Shown here: positions 9,471 through 17,210 of the stretch, piece after piece | How the letters are laid out: each line of letters starts with the position of its first letter | Position numbering within the stretch: the first letter of the stretch is position 1 | DNA from: Azoarcus sp. DN11 | Lineage (GTDB): Bacteria; Pseudomonadota; Gammaproteobacteria; Burkholderiales; Rhodocyclaceae | DNA: 64,000 bases | Assembly (NCBI RefSeq): GCF_003628555.1 | Contig: NZ_CP021731.1 | Span: forward strand, 2,604,001 to 2,668,000 | Direction of reading: 5' to 3' | Notes under the pieces: model-generated | Told to the model about the DNA's origin: nothing | The model's database searches: none | Seen by the model: the letters and a program-made list of their open reading frames with translations, nothing else | Program-made: the position numbers and the translations under genes

Positions 9471-10078
9471 GCCGCCGCCGATTTGCTTTCCTTGGCGTGG
9501 CACTCCTGGCGGCTGGCACTGTGCCATCGCTACGCACCTGGCTCGAGGCCGACATGGCGCGCCACATGCTCATGCAGTTTCCGCTGCTGATCCTTACCGG
9601 CGCCGCATTCGCGTCAGCGTTGCCGGCGCGCTTGCGCGGCGCTGTCGCTGCCGTCAACGCGCACGGCCTCGCGGGCCTGCTGTTCTGCCTGTTGGTCTCG
9701 GCGTTCTGGATGGTTCCGCGCGCTCTCGATCAGGCTTTGCTGTCGCCCCCGGTGGAAATCGCGAAGATCGCGGCGCTGCTCGTGGCCGGAGGCGCGCTGC
9801 GATTGTCATGGCGCCCGGCCGGCATCGTCGTCCAGACCTTCTTCATCGGAAACTGGGCCTGGATGACCGCGGTCGTCGGGCTTCTCTACCAGGACATGAG
9901 CACGCGCCTGTGCAACGGCTATCTGCTGGATCAACAGGTCATCGCCGGACAGGGACTCGTCGCCCTGGCGATCGTCCTGCCGACGGCATTCATCGCGCTT
10001 CTCGCAAAGCGGGGAGTGCTCGCAGGCGACGCGTCAGAAGCGACTCAGGGCTACCCAACGGGAAGCACTGCGCAGTAG
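9467..10078 (+). CDS. CtaG-like multi-pass membrane protein of the oxidase operon
   Basis: The 203-residue protein contains about five or six hydrophobic segments. An early ARHMLMQFPLLIL segment resembles the HMxxH/Q-type motif of caa3 assembly factor CtaG, followed by conserved Trp/Pro in SAFWMVPRALD, and GNWAWM and NGYLLDQQ loops. By position (last gene, 4-bp overlap with the SCO gene) it is probably an assembly or copper-handling partner of this oxidase. Similarity to CtaG is judged by eye and moderate, so the function is an inference. Confidence 0.55.
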   Translation: MSRRRFAFLGVALLAAGTVPSLRTWLEADMARHMLMQFPLLILTGAAFASALPARLRGAVAAVNAHGLAGLLFCLLVSAFWMVPRALDQALLSPPVEIAKIAALLVAGGALRLSWRPAGIVVQTFFIGNWAWMTAVVGLLYQDMSTRLCNGYLLDQQVIAGQGLVALAIVLPTAFIALLAKRGVLAGDASEATQGYPTGSTAQ

Positions 10079-10401
10079 CGGAATTCAGTCACCAGCCGTG
10101 TTGATCGCTTCGCCCACCGCTCGCGCGAACTCTTCGGCAAATTACGGCACGATCAGTCCGGATTGGCGACCGCGATAGCAGCGTCACGATCCAGGGCCGG
10201 CGGATAGATCCATTCCCGCTCGAGCGACCAGGCGTCCTCTCGCATCAGAGTGATCTGCGAGGCCCAACAACCTTCAGTGTAGCGAGCCCCACGCCTGCAT
10301 TGGTTTACATAATGCCAATTATGGCGGTTTTACATCGAGCAAGATGCTCCCCGCGAAACTTCCATGATCGCTGCTGACGCAGTTCGGTTGCAGCGCATCG
10401 A
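10079..10401. other. Intergenic stretch without a recognisable gene
   Basis: These 323 bp separate the oxidase operon from the convergent EAL gene. A minus-strand frame ending near 10154 reads ...WASQITLMREDAW... and ends PDstop but has no start and no family I recognise; it may be the tail of a decayed gene. An AT-rich palindrome CATAATGCCAATTATG lies near 10308-10323. No terminator is evident. Confidence 0.4.
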
Positions 10402-11361
10402 TCACATCGACGCCCACCGTCCGCGGCACGCGGCGCCACCGGCCTTCAGCAGATGTGTGATTTCGTCTGCGGGCTCGGGTTTCCCGGTCAGGAATCCCTG
10501 AACGTAGTGACAGCCGTGGTCACGCAGAAAGGCTAGCTCGCCCTCTTGCTCGACCCCCTCGGCGACAACCCTCAGGCCGAGTCCGCGCGTGATCGAGAGC
10601 AGGCCGGTGATGATCGTCTCATTCGCCGGGTCGCTTGCAAGATCCTGCACGAAGTCACGGGCAATCTTCAGTGTATCGACGCTCATCCGTTTCAAGTGCA
10701 TCAGCGAGGAAAAGCCCGTTCCGAAGTCGTCGAGTGCGATCGAGACACCCAGGCTGCGGAGGGTCTCGAGCGTACGGATCACGAGCTGATCGTCGTGCGA
10801 AAGATGGCTTTCGGTCAATTCCAGTTCCAGCAAACCTGCGGGCATGCGCGATTCCTGCAGGATGGCGACGACCTTGAATGGGAAGTCTCCCGCACGCAGT
10901 TGCACCGGGGAAACATTCACCGCGACCCGCAGGGGCATGATCCCTGCCGCACACCATCGCCTGTGCTGCGCGCAGGCTTCACGCAGCACCCATTCGCCGA
11001 GGCGGCCGATTTCGCCCATCCGCTCCGCGATCGGGATGAAGATCTCGGGGGGGACGCACCCAAATGCCGGGGAGAACCACCTCAGCAGGGCCTCCACTGC
11101 GACGATACGCCCGCTGTCGAGACAGACTTGCGGTTGATAATGCACGGCGAACTCTCGTCGGTCGAGCGCGCGGTACAGTGCAGCTTCAAGCCTGTCGTCC
11201 CTCTCTTCGCCAGCCCCACGAGCACGCAAGTCGGCGGACGGGGCGCTCCAAACACCCCGCGCGGGCACCTTCATCGCGTTTCCGCCAAAGTGGCGCAGAC
11301 CAAACGCACCGCCGAACACTCCCGCCACGTGGCCGGAAATCAGGTCAACCAGACGTGCCAT
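10402..11361 (-). CDS. EAL-domain cyclic-di-GMP phosphodiesterase
   Basis: The 319-residue protein has an about 55-residue N-terminal region without a recognised domain and one EAL domain. Catalytic signatures are present: VEALLRW (EAL motif), NVSPVQL (Asn), LELTESHL (Glu), ALDDFGTGFSSL (metal-binding Asp pair), DTLKIARDFV (Lys), VVAEGVEQEGEL (Glu) and CHYVQGFLTGKP. It should hydrolyse c-di-GMP to pGpG. No GGDEF or sensor domain is fused. It lies immediately downstream of idrA on the same strand, so it may be transcribed with it, though a strong hairpin at 11475-11499 lies between them. Confidence 0.88.
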   Translation of the reverse strand: MARLVDLISGHVAGVFGGAFGLRHFGGNAMKVPARGVWSAPSADLRARGAGEERDDRLEAALYRALDRREFAVHYQPQVCLDSGRIVAVEALLRWFSPAFGCVPPEIFIPIAERMGEIGRLGEWVLREACAQHRRWCAAGIMPLRVAVNVSPVQLRAGDFPFKVVAILQESRMPAGLLELELTESHLSHDDQLVIRTLETLRSLGVSIALDDFGTGFSSLMHLKRMSVDTLKIARDFVQDLASDPANETIITGLLSITRGLGLRVVAEGVEQEGELAFLRDHGCHYVQGFLTGKPEPADEITHLLKAGGAACRGRWASM

Positions 11362-11474
11362 GCTTTACTCCCCTCCCCTGGACCGCCCGCCTCCCGCACT
11401 CGAGGATGCGCCGGACAGCCTGCCTCACCCCGTCCGCCAACGCCGGCAACTCATGGGCGCCCGCGACGGTTCGA

Positions 11475-11499
11475 GTGCGGCGCCCGCAGGGCGCCGCAC
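11475..11499. terminator. Strong hairpin after idrA
   Basis: An 11-bp perfect GC stem (GTGCGGCGCCC / GGGCGCCGCAC) with a 3-nt loop begins 8 bp after the idrA stop codon. There is no T-run on the idrA-sense strand, so it may act as a Rho-assisted terminator, a 3'-end stabiliser, or a partial stop between idrA and the EAL gene. Confidence 0.6.
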
Positions 11500-11506
11500 A
11501 GGTTTG

Positions 11507-14185
11507 TCACACGATGTTGCGCGGCTTGAGGCTCATGCGCGCGAACTCATGCTTGTAGGGCGATTCCCCAACCTTGCTCACAACGCCGCGGCCGAGCTTG
11601 TAGCGGTAATTGTTCGTCATCGGGTCGGGCACCGCCGAGACGACGGCGTTGGCGGGCGACTTCGGGAAGTTGAAGTTCGCCTTGGTGACGCCCGGGCGCA
11701 TCTCGTCGGAGACGATCGCGACGGTGCGGAAGCGGCCAACCGTGGTCATGATGTGGCCGTCGCGCATCAGGTCGTTGAAGTTCAGGTCCGCGTCGAGCAC
11801 GCCCTGCGGTTGGCCGGTCTGCACATACACCGTGTCGTTGACGACCTCGACGTAGTCGCCCGACTCGATGCCACGTTTGGCTGCGTCGTCGGGATGGATG
11901 AACAGGAAGGCCTCCGGCCAGCGCTGCGACAGATAGGGCTTGCGCAGGTCGTCGAAGCCCGACTGCCAGGTCTCGTTGACGCGCCCGTTCGTCACCCACA
12001 GCTCGCCCTTCTCCGCACGCGGCTTCACCGCCTCGTAGAACTGGATCCAGCCGGCGTACTTCCACGGCGACTTGAGCAGGATCGCCTTGCCGCTCTGGGT
12101 GTTGAAGGCGGTAAGCACCTTGGTTTGCACGGTCACGCCTTCGAGTTCGCCCCAGTCGTTGGTCGGGTCGTGCAGGCGTTGGGTACCGACGAGCTTACCG
12201 TCGCGCTTGCGGATCGGAGTCTGGATGCCGGTCGTGCCGTAGGTGCGCAGCAACTCCTGCGCCTTGACACCCTTCGTCTTCGCCTCGTCGGTCAGCACGT
12301 GGTAGCTCAGCACGCCGTTTCGCGAGTAACGCGAACCTTCCTCGAAGACGTCGTTGGAATCCTTCCAGTTGTAACCGCCGTCCTTGTCCAATCCCATCTT
12401 CTGAGCGAATTTCTGGATGATCCACCAGTCGGGCTTGGCCTCGCCCGGCGCATCGTAGAACTTGCTGTACAGACGCAGGCGGCGCTCGGAGTTGCAGCGC
12501 GTGAAGTTGTCCTCGCCCCAGGTCGCCGCGGGCAGCACGATGTCGGCGAGCTCGGTGCCGATCGGCATGACCGGGTAGATATCGGAATTGACCATCACCA
12601 TTCCGCCGCCGTCGACGCGGCGCTTGAGCGTCTCGAAGATCGAGCGGCGGTCGAGATGCGTGATCTGGTGCGGACTATCGACGGTCAGCTCGCGCATGCG
12701 CTTCTCGAGCGCGTTCGAGCCCATCATCGCGGCAATCCAGGTCGTGCCGATGACCCAGGCGAAGCGCAGGTTGCCTTCCATCAGCCACAAGTCGAGGTTG
12801 AAGCTCTTCTTGCGCCGGCCGGGATATTTTTCCGGCGAGAGCCAGCTGGAGCCGCCGCCCGCCACCAGGCCACCGCGCTGGTGGCCACCGCCGCGCGAGA
12901 TCATGCGCCCGGGCCGGTTACCGGCGCCGCAGATAAGACCGAGCGACGCGAAGGACGTCGTGTTCATGTAGTTGTTGGACCAGTAGTTGCCCTTCTCGCA
13001 CATGAAAGAGGTCTTCGGCAACGAGCCGTCGGCCTTGCGCTTGGCGATCCACTCGGCGGCCTTGACGATGTCGGCCGGGTCGAGGCCGGTGATCTTCGCC
13101 GCGACGTCGAGTTTCGACTCTTCCTGGCTGAGGATGAATTTCTTGTAGTCGGGCCAGTCGCTCTGCCACGTTCCCCAGGTGGTGCGCCATTGCCAGCCGG
13201 TGTTGCGCGTGCCACGGCCGTAGCCGGAGTCGACCTCCCACGAGTTTGCGATCCACTTGTCGATGAATTCCTGGTCCTGCCAGTTGTTCTCGATGATGAT
13301 GCGTGCGAGCGCCATGTGCAGCACGGTGTCGGTGCCCGGGATCACGGGCAGCCACAGCCCGCGCCCCTCGCGCAGCGACCAGGCGACGCCGGTGGTCTTG
13401 TGCGGGGTGACGAAGATGAATTTCTTGTCGCCGGGCATCATCCACGTGGTGAACAGTGTGGTCTTCGTCTCGTAAGGATCGACGCCGGACAGGAAGGCCA
13501 CTTCGCAGTCCGCCCAGTCCTGGTAACTCGACGCGAACGAGTCGATGCCGGCGTCGTCGAGACCGGTCGCGTCGTTGGTGTTCGACGCCTTGTCGTGCCA
13601 TGCGAAGGCCGGCGTGCCGATCGAGGTCATCGCCAGCTTGGTGATCGCGTACGTGTTCTCGAAATACTGGTAGGAATAGGTCTTCATTCCCCATGCATGT
13701 TCGCCGTACTTTGTGAGGATGTACTGCGAAATGTCCGCCATGACCTCCGTGGCGAGATCCCAGGTGACCGGCGTGAGCCGGCCATTGACGCGGATCATCG
13801 GGTGCTGCAAGCGCTCGCGCGTGAGGTTGTCCGGGTTGTAGCACTTCTCGGCCAGCGTACCGCCGCGGATGGAGTGGTTGCCGCCGACATTGACCACGGT
13901 CGCGTCCTTGTCTGGCACGACTACCACGTGGTGGGGCTTGCCCTTGAAACTGACGACGTTGTGCTGCGAAGGGCTTACCCAGGCGGACATCATCATTTGA
14001 TGCGGGAAGTCGGCTCGCAGTGCGTTCTGCGCAGCCTTCGCGCCGCCTTCCCTGCCCACCGGCCAGCGATACACCTTGTAGCCGCAGGCAACGGTGCAGT
14101 AATCGCAGGCGGTCGTGAAGACGTCGGCGTCCTTCGGCGGCAGAGGTACAAAGTCCTTTGCCGTGTTCTTGTCGTGAATGCTCAT
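11507..14185 (-). CDS. idrA: Iodate reductase molybdopterin subunit IdrA (arsenite-oxidase-like)
   Basis: This 892-residue DMSO-reductase-superfamily protein is of the arsenite oxidase (Aio) type. Near the N-terminus CDYCTVAC (C27, C30, C34) gives CxxCxxxC, and S105 in NHSIRGG lies exactly where the fourth cluster ligand is Ser in AioA, implying a [3Fe-4S] cluster. The pocket segment RGGGHQ (R431, H435) matches the AioA Arg/His pair, but the AioA Glu of HNRPAYNSE appears here as Asp205 (manual alignment). There is no signal peptide; like AioA it should be exported folded with its Tat-bearing Rieske partner. The neighbours are idrB and two di-haem peroxidases, the combination described for dissimilatory iodate reduction (idrABP1P2). 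Arsenite oxidase loci normally do not have such a peroxidase pair. The product should reduce iodate in the periplasm. Confidence 0.85.
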   Translation of the reverse strand: MSIHDKNTAKDFVPLPPKDADVFTTACDYCTVACGYKVYRWPVGREGGAKAAQNALRADFPHQMMMSAWVSPSQHNVVSFKGKPHHVVVVPDKDATVVNVGGNHSIRGGTLAEKCYNPDNLTRERLQHPMIRVNGRLTPVTWDLATEVMADISQYILTKYGEHAWGMKTYSYQYFENTYAITKLAMTSIGTPAFAWHDKASNTNDATGLDDAGIDSFASSYQDWADCEVAFLSGVDPYETKTTLFTTWMMPGDKKFIFVTPHKTTGVAWSLREGRGLWLPVIPGTDTVLHMALARIIIENNWQDQEFIDKWIANSWEVDSGYGRGTRNTGWQWRTTWGTWQSDWPDYKKFILSQEESKLDVAAKITGLDPADIVKAAEWIAKRKADGSLPKTSFMCEKGNYWSNNYMNTTSFASLGLICGAGNRPGRMISRGGGHQRGGLVAGGGSSWLSPEKYPGRRKKSFNLDLWLMEGNLRFAWVIGTTWIAAMMGSNALEKRMRELTVDSPHQITHLDRRSIFETLKRRVDGGGMVMVNSDIYPVMPIGTELADIVLPAATWGEDNFTRCNSERRLRLYSKFYDAPGEAKPDWWIIQKFAQKMGLDKDGGYNWKDSNDVFEEGSRYSRNGVLSYHVLTDEAKTKGVKAQELLRTYGTTGIQTPIRKRDGKLVGTQRLHDPTNDWGELEGVTVQTKVLTAFNTQSGKAILLKSPWKYAGWIQFYEAVKPRAEKGELWVTNGRVNETWQSGFDDLRKPYLSQRWPEAFLFIHPDDAAKRGIESGDYVEVVNDTVYVQTGQPQGVLDADLNFNDLMRDGHIMTTVGRFRTVAIVSDEMRPGVTKANFNFPKSPANAVVSAVPDPMTNNYRYKLGRGVVSKVGESPYKHEFARMSLKPRNIV

Positions 14186-14196
14186 GCTGGTTCTCC

Positions 14197-14787
14197 TCAG
14201 GCGCGGTGCTCGGCGGTCATCGCGCTGTAGCCGTAGACCAATCCCATCACGCCGACGGCGTAGATGTCGTCACCCTGCACTTCCAGCGTGATCTGCGGCA
14301 GGCTCTCGGTCGCGTGGCCCGCAACCACCATGCCGTGGCGTGTAAGGTCGAAGCTGGTGAGGTGCAGCGGGCACGGCCCGAGCACCTGATGCCCGGGCTT
14401 GTAGGTGCCGTCGAGCGGGCCGCCCATGTGCGTGCATTGCTGGTTGAAGGCAACGATGTCGCTGTCGGGGCCGATGCCGCCGCCGGCCGGCGCGCCCAAC
14501 TTGACGAGGATGTTGCGCACGTCGGCATAGGGATAGTTGAAGGTCAGCGGCTCGCCGACCTTCAGGGCCGACAGGCTGCCGATCTTCTGCCGCGCGTAGC
14601 TTGCTTTCAGCAACTGCGCGGCTTCGGCGAAGCCGGGGATGCCGCCGAGGCTGACCAGCGCGAGCGCCGCGCCGCCGGTCAGGAGGAAGCTGCGGCGGCT
14701 CATGCATGTGCGCCCGCCTTCGTGATCGTGATCGTGTCCGGCGGGCTGCCGGATCTGGATCGCCCTCTGGCTCGATGTCTGGCTCAT
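14197..14787 (-). CDS. idrB: Iodate reductase Rieske subunit IdrB
   Basis: The 196-residue protein passes electrons to IdrA. The Rieske [2Fe-2S] motifs are CTHMGG and CPLHLTSFD (two Cys, two His). The residues after HMG and after CP are Gly and Leu, so the disulfide of many Rieske proteins is missing, a feature known to vary among arsenite-oxidase relatives. A twin-arginine signal is visible: SRRSFLLTGG, then a hydrophobic stretch. I choose the start at 14787 because AAGGAG precedes it; this adds an about 28-residue N-terminal leader containing HDHDHEGG before the Tat motif. A start at 14703 would give a conventional Tat peptide. The gap to idrA is 11 bp. Confidence 0.85.
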   Translation of the reverse strand: MSQTSSQRAIQIRQPAGHDHDHEGGRTCMSRRSFLLTGGAALALVSLGGIPGFAEAAQLLKASYARQKIGSLSALKVGEPLTFNYPYADVRNILVKLGAPAGGGIGPDSDIVAFNQQCTHMGGPLDGTYKPGHQVLGPCPLHLTSFDLTRHGMVVAGHATESLPQITLEVQGDDIYAVGVMGLVYGYSAMTAEHRA

Positions 14788-14798
14788 GTTCAGGCTCC

Positions 14799-15938
14799 TT
14801 ACTTCGTCGGCGCGGGCAGCGGCTGGTAGGCGCCCGGCAGCTTGGGTTCGTCGTGGATCAGCGGTTCGCTCATCGACAGGGCATCGAGGAAAGCGAGCAG
14901 GTCGGCCTTCTCCTGTGCCGTCAGGCCCAGTGGCTTGAGCAGTTCGCTCTTGTTGGCCGCGTTTCCGCCGCCCGCATCGTAGAAATCCACCACCTGTTCC
15001 AGCGTCTTGAATACGCCGTTGTGCATGTAGGGCGCGGTGTATTTCAATTCGCGCAGCGATGGTGTGCGGAACTTGCCGATGTCCTTGGGATTCTTGGTCT
15101 GGAAGTACAGCCCGTAGTCCATGTCGGCACTGCGGTACTTCTGCTCCGCGACGCCCTTCTGGTAGTGTTCCCAGCGATGCGTGACCTGATACAGCACGTC
15201 GGTCTTGAAACCTTCGAAGTCGGGCAGACCAAGGTTGTAGAACTTCTGGTCGGAGGCAAGCGGCCCGTTGTGGCACTGGATGCATCCGGCCTTGCCGTTG
15301 AAGAGCGTCATGCCACGCTTCTGCGCGTCGTTCAGGGCTTTCCTGTCGCCATTTGCGTAGCGGTCGAAGGGCACTTTCGACGCGTCGGAGACGACGGTGC
15401 GCTGGTAGGACGAGATCGCGCGGTAGGCGTCATTCATGCGCGGCCACTCGGCGCCAAACACCTTCTTGAAGGCTTCGACGTACTCGGGCAGGAAGCGCAT
15501 GCGCATTTCCATCACCGAGGGGTCGCCGTTGCCGGCGACGCTGCCTTCGGCTGCCGATGAGGCCTCGGACTCGAGACTGGTCGAAGTCCCGTCCCAGAAC
15601 AGCTTGTTGTAGTACGCGGCGTTGAGGATGGTCTGCGAGTTGCGCCAGTGCTGCGTGCCCGGGTAGCCGCGCGAGATCGCGTTGTTGTCGCCCCAGCCGA
15701 GCGCAGGCAGGTGGCAGGATACGCAGGGCATCGAGCCATCGCCCGACAGACGGCTGTCCCAGAAGAGCTGCTTGCCGAGCGCGATCTTCTCCGGGGACTG
15801 CGGGTTGTCCTTTGGGGACGGCACGGGCGGTAGTGGCGCGAGCGGCGGGAAGGTCTGGCCGGTGGCGGCCGTTGCGGTGAGCACCACCGCGAAGGAGGCG
15901 GCGATCGCCGAGAGCTTGAGCGTTGTGCGGTTTTTCAT
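14799..15938 (-). CDS. idrP2: Di-haem cytochrome c peroxidase-like protein of the idr operon (second)
   Basis: The 379-residue exported protein has a signal peptide (MKNRTTLKLSAIAASFAVV, cleavage after about residue 27), followed by a Pro-rich segment. Two haem c sites, PCVSCHLPALGW and GCIQCHNGPLAS, and the Met-containing YMHNGVF motif place it in the CcpA/MauG family. It should reduce hydrogen peroxide in the periplasm using c-type cytochrome electrons. In the iodate reductase model such peroxidases remove peroxide or reactive intermediates formed by IdrAB. The start at 15938 is supported by GAGGGA upstream; the gap to idrB is 11 bp. The P1/P2 numbering follows gene order here and may not match published numbering. 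Confidence 0.82.
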   Translation of the reverse strand: MKNRTTLKLSAIAASFAVVLTATAATGQTFPPLAPLPPVPSPKDNPQSPEKIALGKQLFWDSRLSGDGSMPCVSCHLPALGWGDNNAISRGYPGTQHWRNSQTILNAAYYNKLFWDGTSTSLESEASSAAEGSVAGNGDPSVMEMRMRFLPEYVEAFKKVFGAEWPRMNDAYRAISSYQRTVVSDASKVPFDRYANGDRKALNDAQKRGMTLFNGKAGCIQCHNGPLASDQKFYNLGLPDFEGFKTDVLYQVTHRWEHYQKGVAEQKYRSADMDYGLYFQTKNPKDIGKFRTPSLRELKYTAPYMHNGVFKTLEQVVDFYDAGGGNAANKSELLKPLGLTAQEKADLLAFLDALSMSEPLIHDEPKLPGAYQPLPAPTK

Positions 15939-15948
15939 CGTGCGTCCC

Positions 15949-17055
15949 TCAGTTCTTGCCGAAAGTACGGACCTGCATGTCGGGCTGGCCCGGGTTCGCC
16001 ACGACGACCGGATCACCCGACAACGTCAGCAGGAAAATCACGAGCGCCTTCTGTTCGCCGGCCGAGAGGTTCAGCGGCTTCAGCCCCGAGCCTTCGCCAC
16101 CGCCCCGGTTGTAGAACGCGACCACTTCATCGAGCGTCGCGAAGACGCCGTTGTGCATATACGGCGCGGTGTATTTGAGGTCGCGCAGCTGTGCGGTCTG
16201 GAACTTGCCGATGTCCGCGGGATTCTTCGTGATCGCGTAGGCGCCGACGTCGGTGCGCGCGCTCATGTAGTTCGGCAGGCCGTTCGTCGCGTAGTGGCGC
16301 AGCATCGTGATCGTGCGCAGCGGGTTCGCGAGCACGTCCGGATGCTCGGGCACGCCGGTCTTGTACAGCTTGCCGTCCGAGCCGATCGGGCCGTTGTGGC
16401 AGGCCACACAGCCGGCCTTGCCCTTGAACAGCGCATAGCCTTCCTTCGCCTCGGCGCTGATCGCGTCGGCGTCGCCCCTGGCGAATTTGTCGAAGGGCGC
16501 GTTGGTGGTCTCCAGGCTGCGGATGAACTCGCCGATGACGTTGAATACGCGCATGCCGTTGATGTCGTCGTTGCGCCACTTCTTCCACAGCGCGTCGTAC
16601 TCCGGCACCTGCTTCAGGCGCTCCTGCATCAGGCGCCCGTCCATGTTCATCGTGTGCGTCTCGGTGATCATGTCGCGCACGAGGGTGCCGGCGTCGGTGC
16701 CGTCGAGGCGCCCGTCCCACATGAAGCGCTGGCGATACTTCGCGTTGAGCACGGTGGGCGCGTTGCGGAAGTACTCCATCGACGGATAGCCCGTCGACAG
16801 GGCCTGGCCGTCGCCCCAGCCCTTGGCCGGGTCGTGACAGGACGCGCACGACCGGCCCCAATCGCCGGACAGGCGGCGGTCGAAGAAGAAGTATTTGCCG
16901 AGCTCGATCATTGCGGCATTGCCCGGCTTCACTTCGGGCATCGGCGCGAGGTCGGGAGCGGCGCCCTGGGCGCCGGACGGGAGCAGCCAAGCCGCCGCAG
17001 CCATGCTGCAGGCAGCGAGGAGGCGCCCCGTGCGCGTGTTGTTCGTCGTTTTCAT
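15949..17055 (-). CDS. idrP1: Di-haem cytochrome c peroxidase-like protein of the idr operon (first)
   Basis: The 368-residue exported protein starts MKTTNNTRTGRLLAACSMA with a cleavable signal ending about AQGA. Haem sites are SCASCHDPAKGW and GCVACHNGPIGS, and YMHNGVF follows in the C-terminal domain. It resembles the next gene over its whole length, as expected for a duplicated CcpA/MauG pair. It is the promoter-proximal gene: AAGGGGAAATC precedes the ATG and a sigma-54 promoter lies 46 bp upstream. The four genes idrP1-idrP2-idrB-idrA are separated by only 10-11 bp each, so they form one operon. Confidence 0.82.
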   Translation of the reverse strand: MKTTNNTRTGRLLAACSMAAAAWLLPSGAQGAAPDLAPMPEVKPGNAAMIELGKYFFFDRRLSGDWGRSCASCHDPAKGWGDGQALSTGYPSMEYFRNAPTVLNAKYRQRFMWDGRLDGTDAGTLVRDMITETHTMNMDGRLMQERLKQVPEYDALWKKWRNDDINGMRVFNVIGEFIRSLETTNAPFDKFARGDADAISAEAKEGYALFKGKAGCVACHNGPIGSDGKLYKTGVPEHPDVLANPLRTITMLRHYATNGLPNYMSARTDVGAYAITKNPADIGKFQTAQLRDLKYTAPYMHNGVFATLDEVVAFYNRGGGEGSGLKPLNLSAGEQKALVIFLLTLSGDPVVVANPGQPDMQVRTFGKN

Positions 17056-17100
17056 GATTTCCCCTTGCACGAAGAAAGACCCGACTATCGCAAGGGGTAC

Positions 17101-17116
17101 TGCAAACCCTGTGCCA
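17101..17116 (-). promoter_or_regulatory. Sigma-54 (-24/-12) promoter of the idr operon
   Basis: Read on the minus strand the element is TGGCACAGGGTTTGCA: TGGCAC, a 5-bp spacer, then TTGCA. Both halves match the RpoN consensus (TGGCAC-N5-TTGCW) completely. Transcription would start near 17090, leaving a leader of about 35 nt before the idrP1 ATG at 17055. The gene directly upstream encodes a sigma-54-dependent activator, which makes a functional pairing likely. Confidence 0.88.
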
Positions 17117-17135
17117 TTTTCATGACACATGAAAA
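17117..17135. promoter_or_regulatory. Inverted repeat abutting the sigma-54 promoter
   Basis: TTTTCATG-ACA-CATGAAAA is a perfect 8-bp inverted repeat directly upstream of the -24 box. It is too close to be a classical enhancer site for an NtrC-type activator, and could instead bind a repressor or a bending protein. Confidence 0.5.
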
Positions 17136-17190
17136 CATTCAATAAATCATGGATTTGCTGACGAAATAGGGAAAACGGGCGGTGGTTGGA

Positions 17191-17210
17191 AATTGACCAG
17201 CCGATCAATT
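17191..17210. promoter_or_regulatory. Candidate upstream activator site for the idr promoter
   Basis: AATTGACCAGCCGATCAATT contains the 6-bp inverted repeat AATTGA/TCAATT and overlaps the stop codon of the regulator gene. It is about 100-120 bp upstream of the predicted transcription start, the usual distance for binding of NtrC-family dimers. Confidence 0.4.

Noticed and set aside
10080..10300. Minus-strand gene ending near 10154
   Set aside because: No start codon with ribosome site, too short, and no family recognised; kept only as possible decay remnant.
11507..14787. Arsenite oxidase AioBA
   Set aside because: The cluster ligands and Rieske partner fit Aio, but the two adjoining di-haem peroxidases and the changed acidic residue in the pocket fit iodate reductase better, and no arsenic resistance or aio regulatory genes are near.
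17061..17097. Hairpin hiding the idrP1 ribosome site (CCCCTTGC/GCAAGGGG)
   Set aside because: With the sigma-54 start near 17090 most of the upstream arm is not transcribed, so it cannot form in the mRNA.
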